In this document: positions 7,083 to 16,682 of the stretch, piece by piece
Numbering within the stretch: the stretch's first letter is position 1
How the letters are laid out: the number at the start of each line of letters is the position of its first letter
Source of the DNA: Turneriella sp.
GTDB lineage: Bacteria; Spirochaetota; Leptospiria; Turneriellales; Turneriellaceae
NCBI GenBank assembly: GCA_019186965.1
Contig: JABARV010000002.1
Location: 378,737 to 442,736, forward strand
Reading direction: 5' to 3'
Length of the DNA stretch: 64,000 bases
Translations under genes and position numbers: made by a program
Notes under the pieces: model-generated
What the model was told of the DNA's origin: nothing
Databases searched by the model: none
The model's input: only the letters and a program-made list of their open reading frames with translations

Positions 7083-8628
7083 ATGTAAAGTATTCGTCGC
7101 ACGCTAAGCACGGTAAATAATCAGGATATTCACCACGATAATTTTTTATAAAATCGCCTTTTTGCATGTTCCAAATATTTTGCAAAGATTCTGTTGCTAA
7201 AGAGGCACGTTTAGTTTTTTTCTTTGGATCAACCGTTTGTTTACAGTATGCAACATCTCCATTTGCACGGATAAAGAGATCGCGGCGCAAATGCCAGCAA
7301 GAATATCTTTCAAGCGGAGTCATGTCCGAGACACGGCGTTCGGGCATTAAACCTGCGTAACGGTTATATTTTTGGAAAAGAAACGTCGCTCCCAATTCTT
7401 CGGCAAGAGCATAGAGCGCATCAATTTCTGCTTCATTTTCTTCGACCTTAAATACTTGTAAATATAAAATATCTTGCGGTTTTTTGTTAGCCTGATTGAG
7501 AGCTGCGGAAAATTTACTTATCGTCGATTTTATTTTTTCCAGATTCTCCACAGGCGCACCCGAGTAGTCGCTATACTTTTCGAGTGAATTTAAAAAAACA
7601 ATTACTCGTAATTTAGCAACATTGGGGTGCGATGCGAGGGAAAGCAAGGTTGATAGATGAACTCCATTCGTTTCAACAAAGACATGTGGTACTGTGTCTT
7701 CTTCAAGAAGTTCTTGGATATACGATAGCGCATCGGGATGTTCCAGTGGTTCTCCCAATCCAGAAGCGCATACCGAAGTGTCGCCAAAACCTGTACGTAT
7801 AAATTCTTTAACACGTAAAAAATTTTCTCGTGAAAGAAGATTTTTTTCTTGTTCAATATAACGCAGTGGAGAGAAAAAACTTTTATATTCGCTCTGCGAC
7901 GAAAACTCTAGTTCAATATAAGAGGGAAAAGTTAAAAGAACATCGGGCGATTTCTGGATAAGTGGAAGAAGTTCTGTGTATGGATTTTCTTTGTCCTGTA
8001 CTTTTTCAAAAAACGCTACTGTTTTTTTTAGAGACCGCAATGTCGTAAGGGAAAAATCTAAACGCAATAGGCGTAAATCAGGTTCTTCGTAATGGACCTC
8101 GGCGTGAAACTGGTTTATATTTTTTTCTACGAATGCGCGAATGCCGTACTCTTCCCATTCTATATCTTTAGCCTCTATAATTTCGAGTGATTCTAAAAGG
8201 TCGCGGCTTACAAAAAAAGGAGAAATTCCCGCTGGCAAATTTTCTCCGTAACTTATGTCTGCGCGGTATTCGGTATGCAGCGCTAAAATTTTTCTAAAAA
8301 GACTAATATCTAAAAGTGGGAAAATACCGTTAAAAAGGGCAACGTGTTCTATTTCTGGATTTTCAAAAAGGTTGCGCACGCACTGTATTTCGCTTTTTTT
8401 ATCAATTTTTTTTGCGTTGGGAAAATAAGCAAGCAGTTCTCTGCTTATTTTATTTTCGGGAAGGGAAATATAAAGAGGCAAATTTAACGTTTGTATTTTG
8501 TCGGCAAAGCCTTGTATAAGTTTTTGTGCAGTAGGGTTTTCGAGCGCTGCGCCGTACGGCGACGGCCAATGGCCGTACGACGACGGCCAATGGATAAGAA
8601 GCGCCAAGCGGCTATTGGTATCCATCAT
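7072..8628 (-). CDS. Spiro-SPASM-like protein: degenerate radical SAM fold with C-terminal SPASM-type cysteines
   Basis: 518 aa. Residues about 1-200 resemble a nucleotidyltransferase-like domain (VALFNGIFPLLDISLF, then YRADISYGENLPAG). From about 230 the pattern follows a radical SAM core: IELEFSS strand, ASGLGEPLEHPD (residues 288-299, the GGE-equivalent), HVFVETNG. However, the segment where CX3CX2C should lie (about 240-256) has no cysteine. The C-terminus carries C444, C462, C507 and C510 in SPASM-like positions (YSCWHLRRD, VAYCKQ, LPCLACDEYF). Spirochaete proteins of this architecture are known, but the role is unknown. It overlaps the SurA-like gene by 4 bases and may process exported or surface components. 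Confidence 0.75.
   Translation of the reverse strand: MMDTNSRLALLIHWPSSYGHWPSPYGAALENPTAQKLIQGFADKIQTLNLPLYISLPENKISRELLAYFPNAKKIDKKSEIQCVRNLFENPEIEHVALFNGIFPLLDISLFRKILALHTEYRADISYGENLPAGISPFFVSRDLLESLEIIEAKDIEWEEYGIRAFVEKNINQFHAEVHYEEPDLRLLRLDFSLTTLRSLKKTVAFFEKVQDKENPYTELLPLIQKSPDVLLTFPSYIELEFSSQSEYKSFFSPLRYIEQEKNLLSRENFLRVKEFIRTGFGDTSVCASGLGEPLEHPDALSYIQELLEEDTVPHVFVETNGVHLSTLLSLASHPNVAKLRVIVFLNSLEKYSDYSGAPVENLEKIKSTISKFSAALNQANKKPQDILYLQVFKVEENEAEIDALYALAEELGATFLFQKYNRYAGLMPERRVSDMTPLERYSCWHLRRDLFIRANGDVAYCKQTVDPKKKTKRASLATESLQNIWNMQKGDFIKNYRGEYPDYLPCLACDEYFTFNF
8560..8593. repeat. 21-bp tandem repeat in the spiro-SPASM N-terminus
   Basis: CGACGGCCAATGG occurs at 8560-8572 and 8581-8593 with a 21-base period, giving the peptide repeat HWPSSYG-HWPSPYG at residues 13-26. 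The unit contains ACGGCCA-A-TGGCCGT, an inverted repeat with 7-bp arms. It keeps the reading frame. Confidence 0.7.
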
Positions 8629-9572
8629 TCTTTGTAATCTTTGAGGCGTATGTCAATGGCAATCCGCTTACGCTGCTCTTTTAACCAGCGTGCGTATTCT
8701 TGTTGTTCGTTTTGGCTGTATAAAATCGCACGGACATTATCGTAAATTTCATCGAGCCCAATTGCCCGTGCGCTTTCGACGCGTATAATGTAGTACGTAC
8801 CGTGCGCGCCAACAAAAACCTGTGAAACAGTACCAACGGGAGTTCCGTTAACCGCACCCGCAAGCATGGGATCTATTTGCGCAATTTGGTCTAAACGCAT
8901 ATCGACTAAAAGGCCGCCGCGTGACTTAGAGGAGTGTGTAGAATACTTTGCTACGGCTTTTGTAAAACCTGCAATTGAATTTCCTGCCATTGCACGTGCG
9001 GCTTTCATGCTGTTGCTTACTTGAAGTTCGTTCCCGCGCACGGGAATTGCAATTAAACGGAAGTTATATTTTTTTCCAACACGGTTTTTGTTTTGGCGAT
9101 ACCATTCTTCTACCTGCGAAGGTGTGGGGTTTGGAACCGAAACGCGTAGCTGCATTACTTGCTGTGCAATAATTTTTTGCGCCATATCTTCTTTGTACTC
9201 GTCGAACGAAAGCCCTGTTTCACGCTTCACTATTTTTTCAAAATCGGCTTGGCGCAAAATACCGCGCATATCCATTTCCTTTTGTACTTGCGTTTGAACG
9301 CGTTCGGGAGAAACAATTACAGCTTCTTCGCGTGCAATACTGCTAATGATTGCACGCCCAATAAGGGTATCGAGTGCTTGGCTTTCGAGTCCGCGCTTTT
9401 CTTTTTTGAACCCTTTACGTTTTTTCATGAGCGCGATTTCATTTGCTAAATCGATACTTGTTATAGGTTCATTTGCAACAATTGCAATTGTATCGGCAAC
9501 GACAACGGGGGCGCCCAAAACAGGAAAAGCCAAGATAAAAGTTGGAATAGCTATCAGGAAAAGCCGGCACAT
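8625..9572 (-). CDS. SurA-like periplasmic peptidyl-prolyl isomerase/chaperone
   Basis: 315 aa with a cleavable signal peptide (hydrophobic residues 3-19, A-L-G-A boundary). The N-terminal chaperone region is SurA_N-like (AIVANEPITSIDLANEIALMK, IGRAIISSIAREEAV). A parvulin-type PPIC domain covers about 155-275 (YNFRLIAIPVRGNELQ, AKYSTHSSKSRGGLLVDMR, VGTVSQVFVGAHGTYYIIRVES). Likely assists folding of outer-membrane proteins, which are abundant in this window. It overlaps the spiro-SPASM gene (GAATGATGG junction), so the two are translationally coupled. Divergent from the DnaC-like gene. Confidence 0.88.
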   Translation of the reverse strand: MCRLFLIAIPTFILAFPVLGAPVVVADTIAIVANEPITSIDLANEIALMKKRKGFKKEKRGLESQALDTLIGRAIISSIAREEAVIVSPERVQTQVQKEMDMRGILRQADFEKIVKRETGLSFDEYKEDMAQKIIAQQVMQLRVSVPNPTPSQVEEWYRQNKNRVGKKYNFRLIAIPVRGNELQVSNSMKAARAMAGNSIAGFTKAVAKYSTHSSKSRGGLLVDMRLDQIAQIDPMLAGAVNGTPVGTVSQVFVGAHGTYYIIRVESARAIGLDEIYDNVRAILYSQNEQQEYARWLKEQRKRIAIDIRLKDYKE

Positions 9573-9654
9573 AAAGGAAAATGTAGGGTAACGCGGCGCG
9601 GCGTAAACCCATAATCATTTACCCGACACCATGAATATCTATTGAGGCATAACC

Positions 9655-10560
9655 ATGAAACTGTGGGGATGCGAAAACTGCGAAGGATTAGGCTACCGTG
9701 TTGTGCCACAAATGGTGCACAAAAAAGCTGCGTATATTCTCGAACCTTGTACCTGCGTTACCGTTCTTTGTAATTCGTGCACGGGAGACCAAAAAAGTCC
9801 ATGGCTTTATCTCGACGAAGAAACGGGAAAAATACGCGCATGCGCGTGCAAAACGCCTCGCGATAGTTTAGCGCGTGTTCAAGCGCTTTTTTCTGCATCG
9901 AATATCCCAAACCGCTACCGTTTTCGCCGTCTCAAAGAATTTAACTTGCAGCCGACGTACCCAAACCCGACGCACGCTCCTGAGCTTGAAGCGGCAAAGC
10001 GTGCCGCTGCTGTTGCGCTTACAGCAGCGTTTGACAAAGCACGGCATTTTATCGATGCACAAAAGAAATTGAGCCAAGGGAATGCGCAAGTTTCAACACA
10101 GGACCTCAAAGGTCTCTTTTTAATTGGCCCTCCAGGAACGGGAAAATCCCTTTTAGCTTCGATGATTTTAAACGAACTTATTTTAACTGCACAGCTTTCC
10201 TGCCGTTACGTAAAAATTTCGCGCGATTTTTTTCAACAGTTACGTACGACGTTTAGTAACGACTCAAGCACATACGGTAAAACAGAGACTGTTTTTAACG
10301 AAATTGCACAACAAGATATTCTCGTTATCGACGATTTTGGAATCCAATCCGATAGCGATTGGGAACAGCGCATGCTTTACGATCTTGTCGATGCACGTTA
10401 CGAAGCAGACCTACCAACGATTATTACTTCAAATATTGACCTTGAGGCAGTAAAAAATTTATTTAAAGGGCGTATCTATTCACGCCTTACAGAAATGTTG
10501 CACATTGTTGAGTTTTTTGCCGTACGTGACTACCGGCAAGACATGCCTGGATTTATTTAA
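9655..10560 (+). CDS. DnaC/IstB-like AAA+ ATPase with Cys-rich N-terminus
   Basis: 301 aa, ATG with GAGG eight bases upstream. The N-terminal 70 residues hold eight cysteines (6, 9, 32, 34, 39, 42, 63, 65) in CXXC/CXC pairs, suggesting zinc binding. The AAA+ module has Walker A GPPGTGKS (158-165), Walker B ILVIDDFG (222-229), sensor-1 region IITSN (256-260) and a candidate arginine finger in GRIYSRLTEM (R273/R277). This is the DnaC/DnaI helicase-loader layout; IstB-type transposition helpers share it, but no IS21 transposase is adjacent. Probably a replicative helicase loader. Ends convergent with the next gene, overlapping by 4 bases. Confidence 0.82.
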   Translation: MKLWGCENCEGLGYRVVPQMVHKKAAYILEPCTCVTVLCNSCTGDQKSPWLYLDEETGKIRACACKTPRDSLARVQALFSASNIPNRYRFRRLKEFNLQPTYPNPTHAPELEAAKRAAAVALTAAFDKARHFIDAQKKLSQGNAQVSTQDLKGLFLIGPPGTGKSLLASMILNELILTAQLSCRYVKISRDFFQQLRTTFSNDSSTYGKTETVFNEIAQQDILVIDDFGIQSDSDWEQRMLYDLVDARYEADLPTIITSNIDLEAVKNLFKGRIYSRLTEMLHIVEFFAVRDYRQDMPGFI

Positions 10561-11339
10561 AACGTAAAATTTTTTACAATACCCAAAAGTAGTGCGATAT
10601 CCGTCGGTAAAATGCGTAGTGGCGCAGAACTCACAACGTTTCCCGAAACGTCTGTTGCTGTGGGTGTGTTTCCTGAAATTGTAGTGCTGAGCGCTTGGCC
10701 AAACGTTACGGCACTCAAAAAAGAAAATCCATTCGCTAAAGGTATCTTGGCTCCTATAGCAATAAAAAGAGAAAACGACACGGGAGTACTGTACTGTGTT
10801 GAGGCTGTGTTTACAGCGGGGGCAAATGTAGCCTTCGCTGTATAAAGCGGCACAGACAAAGTAAATCCGCCTTCCAAATAAAAAATATCGGTAGAGTACG
10901 CACGGTATCCCGTGCGCATTATTCCATAATCAATCGGCCATTTTGCGTTACGCACAGCATTTTCTTCTAAAATACCCGTAACGCATAAATTGCGCCGTGC
11001 ATACCCTAAGCTAAGTGTAAGCGCGGAACGCGAATCCCAATACCACGCCGCTAATGCCAGTACTTCTCCAGTTATACCATAATCGGGGCCCATCCCCAAA
11101 GGCATCGATGAAAGTGTGCCATTGGGCCAAATAGCTCCGGCATTTGCGGTAAGCCCTAAATCGAGGCTTTGCGCAGATGCTGTTTTTTGTATAGGCTGTG
11201 GAAATGGTATGCTTGGATTCGCCTCTACGCGCCCTTCTGGGGCTTTAGTGTCTTCTGAAAAAAGCGGCAGAGTGGAACTTGTCGCTAAAAAAAGAAAAAA
11301 TGCTAAAAAGGCGGATGGCTTTTTTCCATTTTTTACCAC
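10557..11339 (-). CDS. Putative outer-membrane beta-barrel protein
   Basis: 260 aa with a signal peptide (FLAFFLFLATSSTLPLFSE). The mature part has alternating short amphipathic strands rich in Y, G, S and T (for example DSRSALTLSLGYARRN, FYLEGGFTLSVPLY, SFSLFIAIGAKIPL) and ends in aromatic F (NFTF), as expected of small outer-membrane barrels. No family could be named. Upstream neighbour is the GFA-type gene 9 bases away, so probably co-transcribed. Barrel prediction is by eye. Confidence 0.65.
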   Translation of the reverse strand: MVKNGKKPSAFLAFFLFLATSSTLPLFSEDTKAPEGRVEANPSIPFPQPIQKTASAQSLDLGLTANAGAIWPNGTLSSMPLGMGPDYGITGEVLALAAWYWDSRSALTLSLGYARRNLCVTGILEENAVRNAKWPIDYGIMRTGYRAYSTDIFYLEGGFTLSVPLYTAKATFAPAVNTASTQYSTPVSFSLFIAIGAKIPLANGFSFLSAVTFGQALSTTISGNTPTATDVSGNVVSSAPLRILPTDIALLLGIVKNFTF

Positions 11340-11348
11340 AGTGCTGCC

Positions 11349-11768
11349 TTAGTTTTTACTAAGTTCTGCCGCTGTTTTGCGTGGCGCTTCAAGGCCTGCA
11401 TCGTACCATGCGGCGCGGCTATCCCAAAACACATGCGCGTCTACTTTACGTGCGTCAAAATTTGTAATGGATCCCATGGGCACAACGTCTACTTTCCCAT
11501 CACGGCTTTGGTAGGGAACAGGTGATCCGCACTCTGAACAAAACGCCCGTGAAAATTGCTCCGCATCGGGAAGGTTAAACCGTTTTACTTGCTCTTTGCC
11601 CCGTGTAAAAGTTACATTGCCTGCACGTACGAATGTATTTGCACCATGCGCTGTGCCCGATGAACGCCTACACCGCGAACAGTGGCAAAAAAAGAAGCGT
11701 AAAAAAGGTCCTTTAACAGTATATTCAACCGCGCCGCAAAGGCACGAGCCTTGGTATTCTTTAGCCAT
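11349..11768 (-). CDS. GFA/CENP-V family zinc protein
   Basis: 139 aa. The Mss4-like fold is recognised from GSCLCGAVEYTVKGP (Cys9, Cys11), FFCHCSRCRRSSGTAHGAN (CXCXXC zinc site) and FCSECGSPVPYQ (CXXC pair). The family is often annotated as 'glutathione-dependent formaldehyde-activating enzyme', but that activity is proven for few members, so only the fold is claimed. Cytosolic. A short distance upstream of the barrel-like gene. Confidence 0.88.
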   Translation of the reverse strand: MAKEYQGSCLCGAVEYTVKGPFLRFFFCHCSRCRRSSGTAHGANTFVRAGNVTFTRGKEQVKRFNLPDAEQFSRAFCSECGSPVPYQSRDGKVDVVPMGSITNFDARKVDAHVFWDSRAAWYDAGLEAPRKTAAELSKN

Positions 11769-11834
11769 ATTTCAATCCACATTTTCTACTGTGCTCGTAA
11801 AGTGGAAGATTTACGATTTTTTTTAGGCTACATT

Positions 11835-13211
11835 TTAGAAATGCATCAGGGGTTGTATACCAATTTGTTTAACATTATAGCCCATCCCGAATAGTTTTTG
11901 CGCATCGACGATACGGCGGCCATCGAATACAAAGGCGGGCTTGGCCATGCGAGAAAAAATTTGCGCATAATCAAGTTCTTCGTATTCTCTCCAAGGCGTA
12001 AGGATTACAAGAGCATGTGCTCCATCGGTTGCCTCTTCAATGTCGGTTGTATACGTAACTGTTTTGTCTATCCCGCTTAAATCTTTTTTTGCGTTTTCGA
12101 GTGCTTTCACATCGTGGATAAAAAGCCGCGCCTTTTCTTCGATAAGCCTTTTGCACACATAAATCGCCGGAGACTCCCGCGTATCGTTAGTATCTCCCTT
12201 AAAAGCAAACCCTAAAATAGCAATTTTTTTTCCTGAAACGCTATTAAATTGCGTCTCGATTACCTGTGAAACAAAACGGCGCGTTTGGTAATCATTCATA
12301 TCGATAACCGATTGCCAATAGTCTGCAACCTCAAGAAGGCCGTGCTGCCGCGCAATATAGACTAAATTCAAAATATCTTTTTTAAAACACGAACCGCCAA
12401 AACCAACGCTTGCCTCTAAAAAGCGCGGGCCTATACGGGCATCTTTACCAAGCGCAAGACTAATTTGCGAAACAGAAGCATTTGTTTTTTCGCATAACGC
12501 AGAGATGCTATTGATTGACGAGACCCTTTGCGCCAAAAATGCATTCGCGACAAGTTTAGAAAGTTCGCTCGACCACACATTTGTAAGAAGTACTTTTTCA
12601 GGGTTTATCCACGCTGTGTAGAGAGCCTTTATTACCTCCGCAGATTTTTTTGCACTTTCTGTTTCTGCGTGCCCAATGAGCACTCGGTCGGGGTTTTGCA
12701 AATCTTGGATTGCCGTACCTTCGGCTAAAAATTCTGGATTAGAAAGTACATCAAAATTTTTTCCTTTTTGTTGTGTGTTTACAATATTTAAAATTGCTTC
12801 TGCGGTACGAACAGGCACAGTACTTTTTTCGACGATGATTGTTCCACTCTTGCAATATTTTTCGATATCACGGACAGCCAATTCAGTAAATTGTAAATCT
12901 GCCGCCATACCCTTCCCTTCTCCGTATTCTTTCGTCGGAGTTCCTACACAAACAAATACAATGTCAGCGGCTTCAAGGAGGCTTGGTTCTATGGTACGGA
13001 AAAACAAATTTTTATCGCGAACTTTTTTTACAATTGCGTCAAGCCCTGGCTCAAAGACGGGAAGGGCGTCGCTATTCCATGCTTCTATGCGTGCAACATT
13101 TTGGTCGGTAACATAAAATTCGATATTAGGGTTGTGCGACGCCATCACTACCATCGTTGGGCCGCCAACGTATCCTGCGCCAAGGCATACAATTTTTTTA
13201 GGTGAACGCAT
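11835..13211 (-). CDS. ugd: UDP-glucose 6-dehydrogenase, eukaryote-like subtype
   Basis: 458 aa. Converts UDP-glucose to UDP-glucuronate for surface polysaccharides. NAD motif GAGYVGGP (11-18), VEKSTVPVRTAE (128-138), LSNPEFLAEGTA (156-167), NAFLAQRVSSINSISALCE (223-241), catalytic GFGGSCFKKD (C275) and FAFKGDTNDTRES are all present. The run of matches follows the animal/plant UGDH pattern (AWNSDALPVFEPGL, WSSELSKLVANAFLAQR) more closely than the common bacterial one. A member of a lineage shared by some bacteria and eukaryotes; see findings. Downstream of an unknown exported protein gene (42-base gap). Confidence 0.95.
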   Translation of the reverse strand: MRSPKKIVCLGAGYVGGPTMVVMASHNPNIEFYVTDQNVARIEAWNSDALPVFEPGLDAIVKKVRDKNLFFRTIEPSLLEAADIVFVCVGTPTKEYGEGKGMAADLQFTELAVRDIEKYCKSGTIIVEKSTVPVRTAEAILNIVNTQQKGKNFDVLSNPEFLAEGTAIQDLQNPDRVLIGHAETESAKKSAEVIKALYTAWINPEKVLLTNVWSSELSKLVANAFLAQRVSSINSISALCEKTNASVSQISLALGKDARIGPRFLEASVGFGGSCFKKDILNLVYIARQHGLLEVADYWQSVIDMNDYQTRRFVSQVIETQFNSVSGKKIAILGFAFKGDTNDTRESPAIYVCKRLIEEKARLFIHDVKALENAKKDLSGIDKTVTYTTDIEEATDGAHALVILTPWREYEELDYAQIFSRMAKPAFVFDGRRIVDAQKLFGMGYNVKQIGIQPLMHF

Positions 13212-13253
13212 GCGCGTACTTCGTTTTGCGAGACGGCGAGTAAAGTCTACAAC

Positions 13254-14078
13254 CTATTTGAACCAACTTGAAAAAGGAACTGCAATCGCCTTTCGTGGCG
13301 CATCAGGGTTTAGGTATTCGAGAAGTCCCCAATAAAGCAACGCGACCGTATGCGCAGAAATTCTCTCTTTGTGAGGATTATCAAATACTTTTTCTATTTT
13401 GGGTAATACACGAAAAAAATAATTTTCAGTCGCCATTGTTGCTGCGCCGCCGTAATAAAGAAATGTCGCTGCTTCAATTGTAAGGTCGTCTACTGCGCCT
13501 TTTGCAACTAACACGTGCAGCGCATCGGCGTACTTTTTTTCAAGGCGGATCAACTCCGCGCTATTTTCATTATAGAACGGGCAGGATTTTTCTTTCATCA
13601 TTATAATCGCCCAATACATGTGTGTAAGTTCGTACCCCCCTTTATCTCCCAGAATTTTAAGCGCATCCAAATAATCATTTTGGAGTGTAAGGTGCTCGCA
13701 CCACATCGCTGGCATAGTTACGCTATCGATAGAAGAAAAGTTTTTTGTCGCAGGTTTAGTACCGTAAAAAGGAGTGATAATGTGCAGGAGCGCATTTCCG
13801 CCTCCTCTTGAGTAATAGCCTCTGCGTGCTTTATCGCGCAGCTCACGCAAAATTTGCAAATCGGGAGAGTTAAATTTGCGCATGGAGAAAGTATAAAGAA
13901 GGACTATATCGAGCGAAAATATAGCTTCGGTTTGGTTTGACGCCAAGTACGAAAACGCTTTAGACGCGACAAACGCGGCGTAGTTTTTTCTTCCGGCAGT
14001 TTTTTCTGAAATAAGTCCAGAAGCGTTTAAAAAATTAGTTAAGAAAAAGCTTAGCCAAAAAACTCCAAACCAACGCAT
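13254..14078 (-). CDS. Exported protein of unknown function
   Basis: 274 aa. The N-terminus MRWFGVFWLSFFLTNFLNAS is a signal peptide or membrane anchor. The rest is helix-rich (FLDALKILGDKGGYELTHMYWAIIMM, TIEAATFLYYGGAATMATENYF), possibly alpha-solenoid, with no recognised motif. It shares the strand of ugd and lies 42 bases upstream of it. It faces ilvC across a 96-base divergent gap in which I see no convincing regulatory structure. Confidence 0.6.
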   Translation of the reverse strand: MRWFGVFWLSFFLTNFLNASGLISEKTAGRKNYAAFVASKAFSYLASNQTEAIFSLDIVLLYTFSMRKFNSPDLQILRELRDKARRGYYSRGGGNALLHIITPFYGTKPATKNFSSIDSVTMPAMWCEHLTLQNDYLDALKILGDKGGYELTHMYWAIIMMKEKSCPFYNENSAELIRLEKKYADALHVLVAKGAVDDLTIEAATFLYYGGAATMATENYFFRVLPKIEKVFDNPHKERISAHTVALLYWGLLEYLNPDAPRKAIAVPFSSWFK

Positions 14079-14171
14079 AGGGCCTTTAAAGAAGAAGTGC
14101 TTGCTTAATCAAGAATATTAGCAACAGAGGTTATGCACTCCTTGACGGTTTGTCTCTTCCAACAAGTATAA

Positions 14172-15176
<1,005 letters not shown>

Positions 15177-15228
15177 TTGAGGCATCTTACGTAATTAAGC
15201 TAAACTAAAAGGATATGCTGGTGCCCTA

Positions 15229-16650
15229 ATGTCAAGCGAAGGACTGAAGCCCTTCAACTTTTCGCCAGAAATTATTGCGCGTATGCGCGATTCGCAAGAA
15301 ATTCCCGTTAATTTTTACAACGCACAAGGGCAAGTGCTAATCCCCCGAAAGGAACAAGCTTCGGGGGATATGATTAACAAATTACTCCAACATATTGAAA
15401 CAGGTATTTATTACCGCGAGGATGATGAACACCGTCTTGGTATCCAAAAGACTGCCGTCAACGAAGACGGTCTTGCCGATACAAAACTACTTTCTAAGCA
15501 AAAAGTCACCGAGATGACCCAGGCGGCGGAAAGTCTACTCAACGAACTAAAATTTGCAACCTTTGGTGTCGTGCACTCGCAAAAAATGCACACGCAAGTA
15601 AATTCGTTCATTACAGATTTTGAGCAGCAACCAGACCTAATGGTCGGCGTTATCAACGTCATGGACGTAGTCCACGTCGACGCAAGTTCTGTCGCATCAC
15701 AGCAGGCCGTAAAGCGAGCCGTTGTCGCGATGGCGCTAAAGTCACGCTCAATGAAAGCGATGATTTCCAAAGACCGCGGAAGAGGCTCCGAAGCAGTACA
15801 ACCCGTAATGCTTGGTGGAATGCTTTCGCAAATTGGTAAACTAAAAATGGATTTACCAACGCCAGGAAAATGGACGTCTGAACACCGTGCATACTTACAC
15901 AAGTATCCTTTACTTTCGTACCTGATGATTGCACACGAACCGAGTATTGCTTTCGACATAAAACGGCTCGTTCTCAACCAACGCCGAACCTTGCCTGACA
16001 ACACCCTCTCAAATAATTACCCCAACCTTAGGTGGACGGTCCAAACCCTACAAAACCTTATACAAGAAAACGAAAAAAAAGGACGCAAGAGCGTTGCTCT
16101 AGACATGCAGCGCCAGCTAGCCTCATTCAACGAATTTGTCATCTACGAAGAAGACGTCAATATACTGAGCCTTGCGAGCGATTTTGCAGCGCTTACAACG
16201 GAAACTGATACACGCGAAGCAAAAGATCCCATAACCGCTATAAAAATAGTTCTCAACACTAGCTATTTTCAATACGGACCAAAAGTTATTCGCGACTTTT
16301 TAGACTACATCTCCATGTCGCTCAGCCACAACCAAAAAATACTTAAAAACGGAGATTTAATAATCCTCGCCCTTTCTATGCCTAGTGGACAAACCTATTT
16401 TGAAGCGGCGCGTATTCTCGAAGTGGGCCGTTTTCAAAGCCGTGCACTAGTGCAAAGGTTGGGCGTTCTTAACATGAAAACAATCAACGATACGGGTAAA
16501 CACGTAATTATAGCCCAAGTTGATTCTTTTCGCGCCGACCCTCGAAAAATACATATAAACCTCGCGCAAGACTTTTTACGGCGTATCATCTACGTTATAG
16601 ACCCACAATTGGAACCAAAGCTTTTCGAAGAAGTCTCAAAAAGAATTTAA
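15229..16650 (+). CDS. HD-GYP-like protein with degenerate catalytic site
   Basis: 473 aa, cytosolic. The N-terminal 80 residues resemble the DUF3391-like region that precedes HD-GYP domains. Around residues 200-235 the order 'H-D-x-G-K ... H' of HD-GYP c-di-GMP phosphodiesterases is recognisable as GGMLSQIGKLKMDLP followed by HKYPLLSYLMI, but the HD pair is replaced by S-Q and the HP-type His is displaced. A C-terminal PilZ-like beta region is possible (RSRALVQRLGVLNMKT). Likely a non-catalytic c-di-GMP-related or scaffolding protein. Family relation is inferred from pattern only. Confidence 0.6.
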   Translation: MSSEGLKPFNFSPEIIARMRDSQEIPVNFYNAQGQVLIPRKEQASGDMINKLLQHIETGIYYREDDEHRLGIQKTAVNEDGLADTKLLSKQKVTEMTQAAESLLNELKFATFGVVHSQKMHTQVNSFITDFEQQPDLMVGVINVMDVVHVDASSVASQQAVKRAVVAMALKSRSMKAMISKDRGRGSEAVQPVMLGGMLSQIGKLKMDLPTPGKWTSEHRAYLHKYPLLSYLMIAHEPSIAFDIKRLVLNQRRTLPDNTLSNNYPNLRWTVQTLQNLIQENEKKGRKSVALDMQRQLASFNEFVIYEEDVNILSLASDFAALTTETDTREAKDPITAIKIVLNTSYFQYGPKVIRDFLDYISMSLSHNQKILKNGDLIILALSMPSGQTYFEAARILEVGRFQSRALVQRLGVLNMKTINDTGKHVIIAQVDSFRADPRKIHINLAQDFLRRIIYVIDPQLEPKLFEEVSKRI

Positions 16651-16682
16651 AAAATATTTTTACCTAAATGGAAATAGAAATC

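Noticed and set aside
9655-10560. IS21 helper gene istB as part of an insertion sequence
   Set aside because: No istA-like transposase or terminal repeats flank it; the Cys-rich N-terminus is not typical of IstB.
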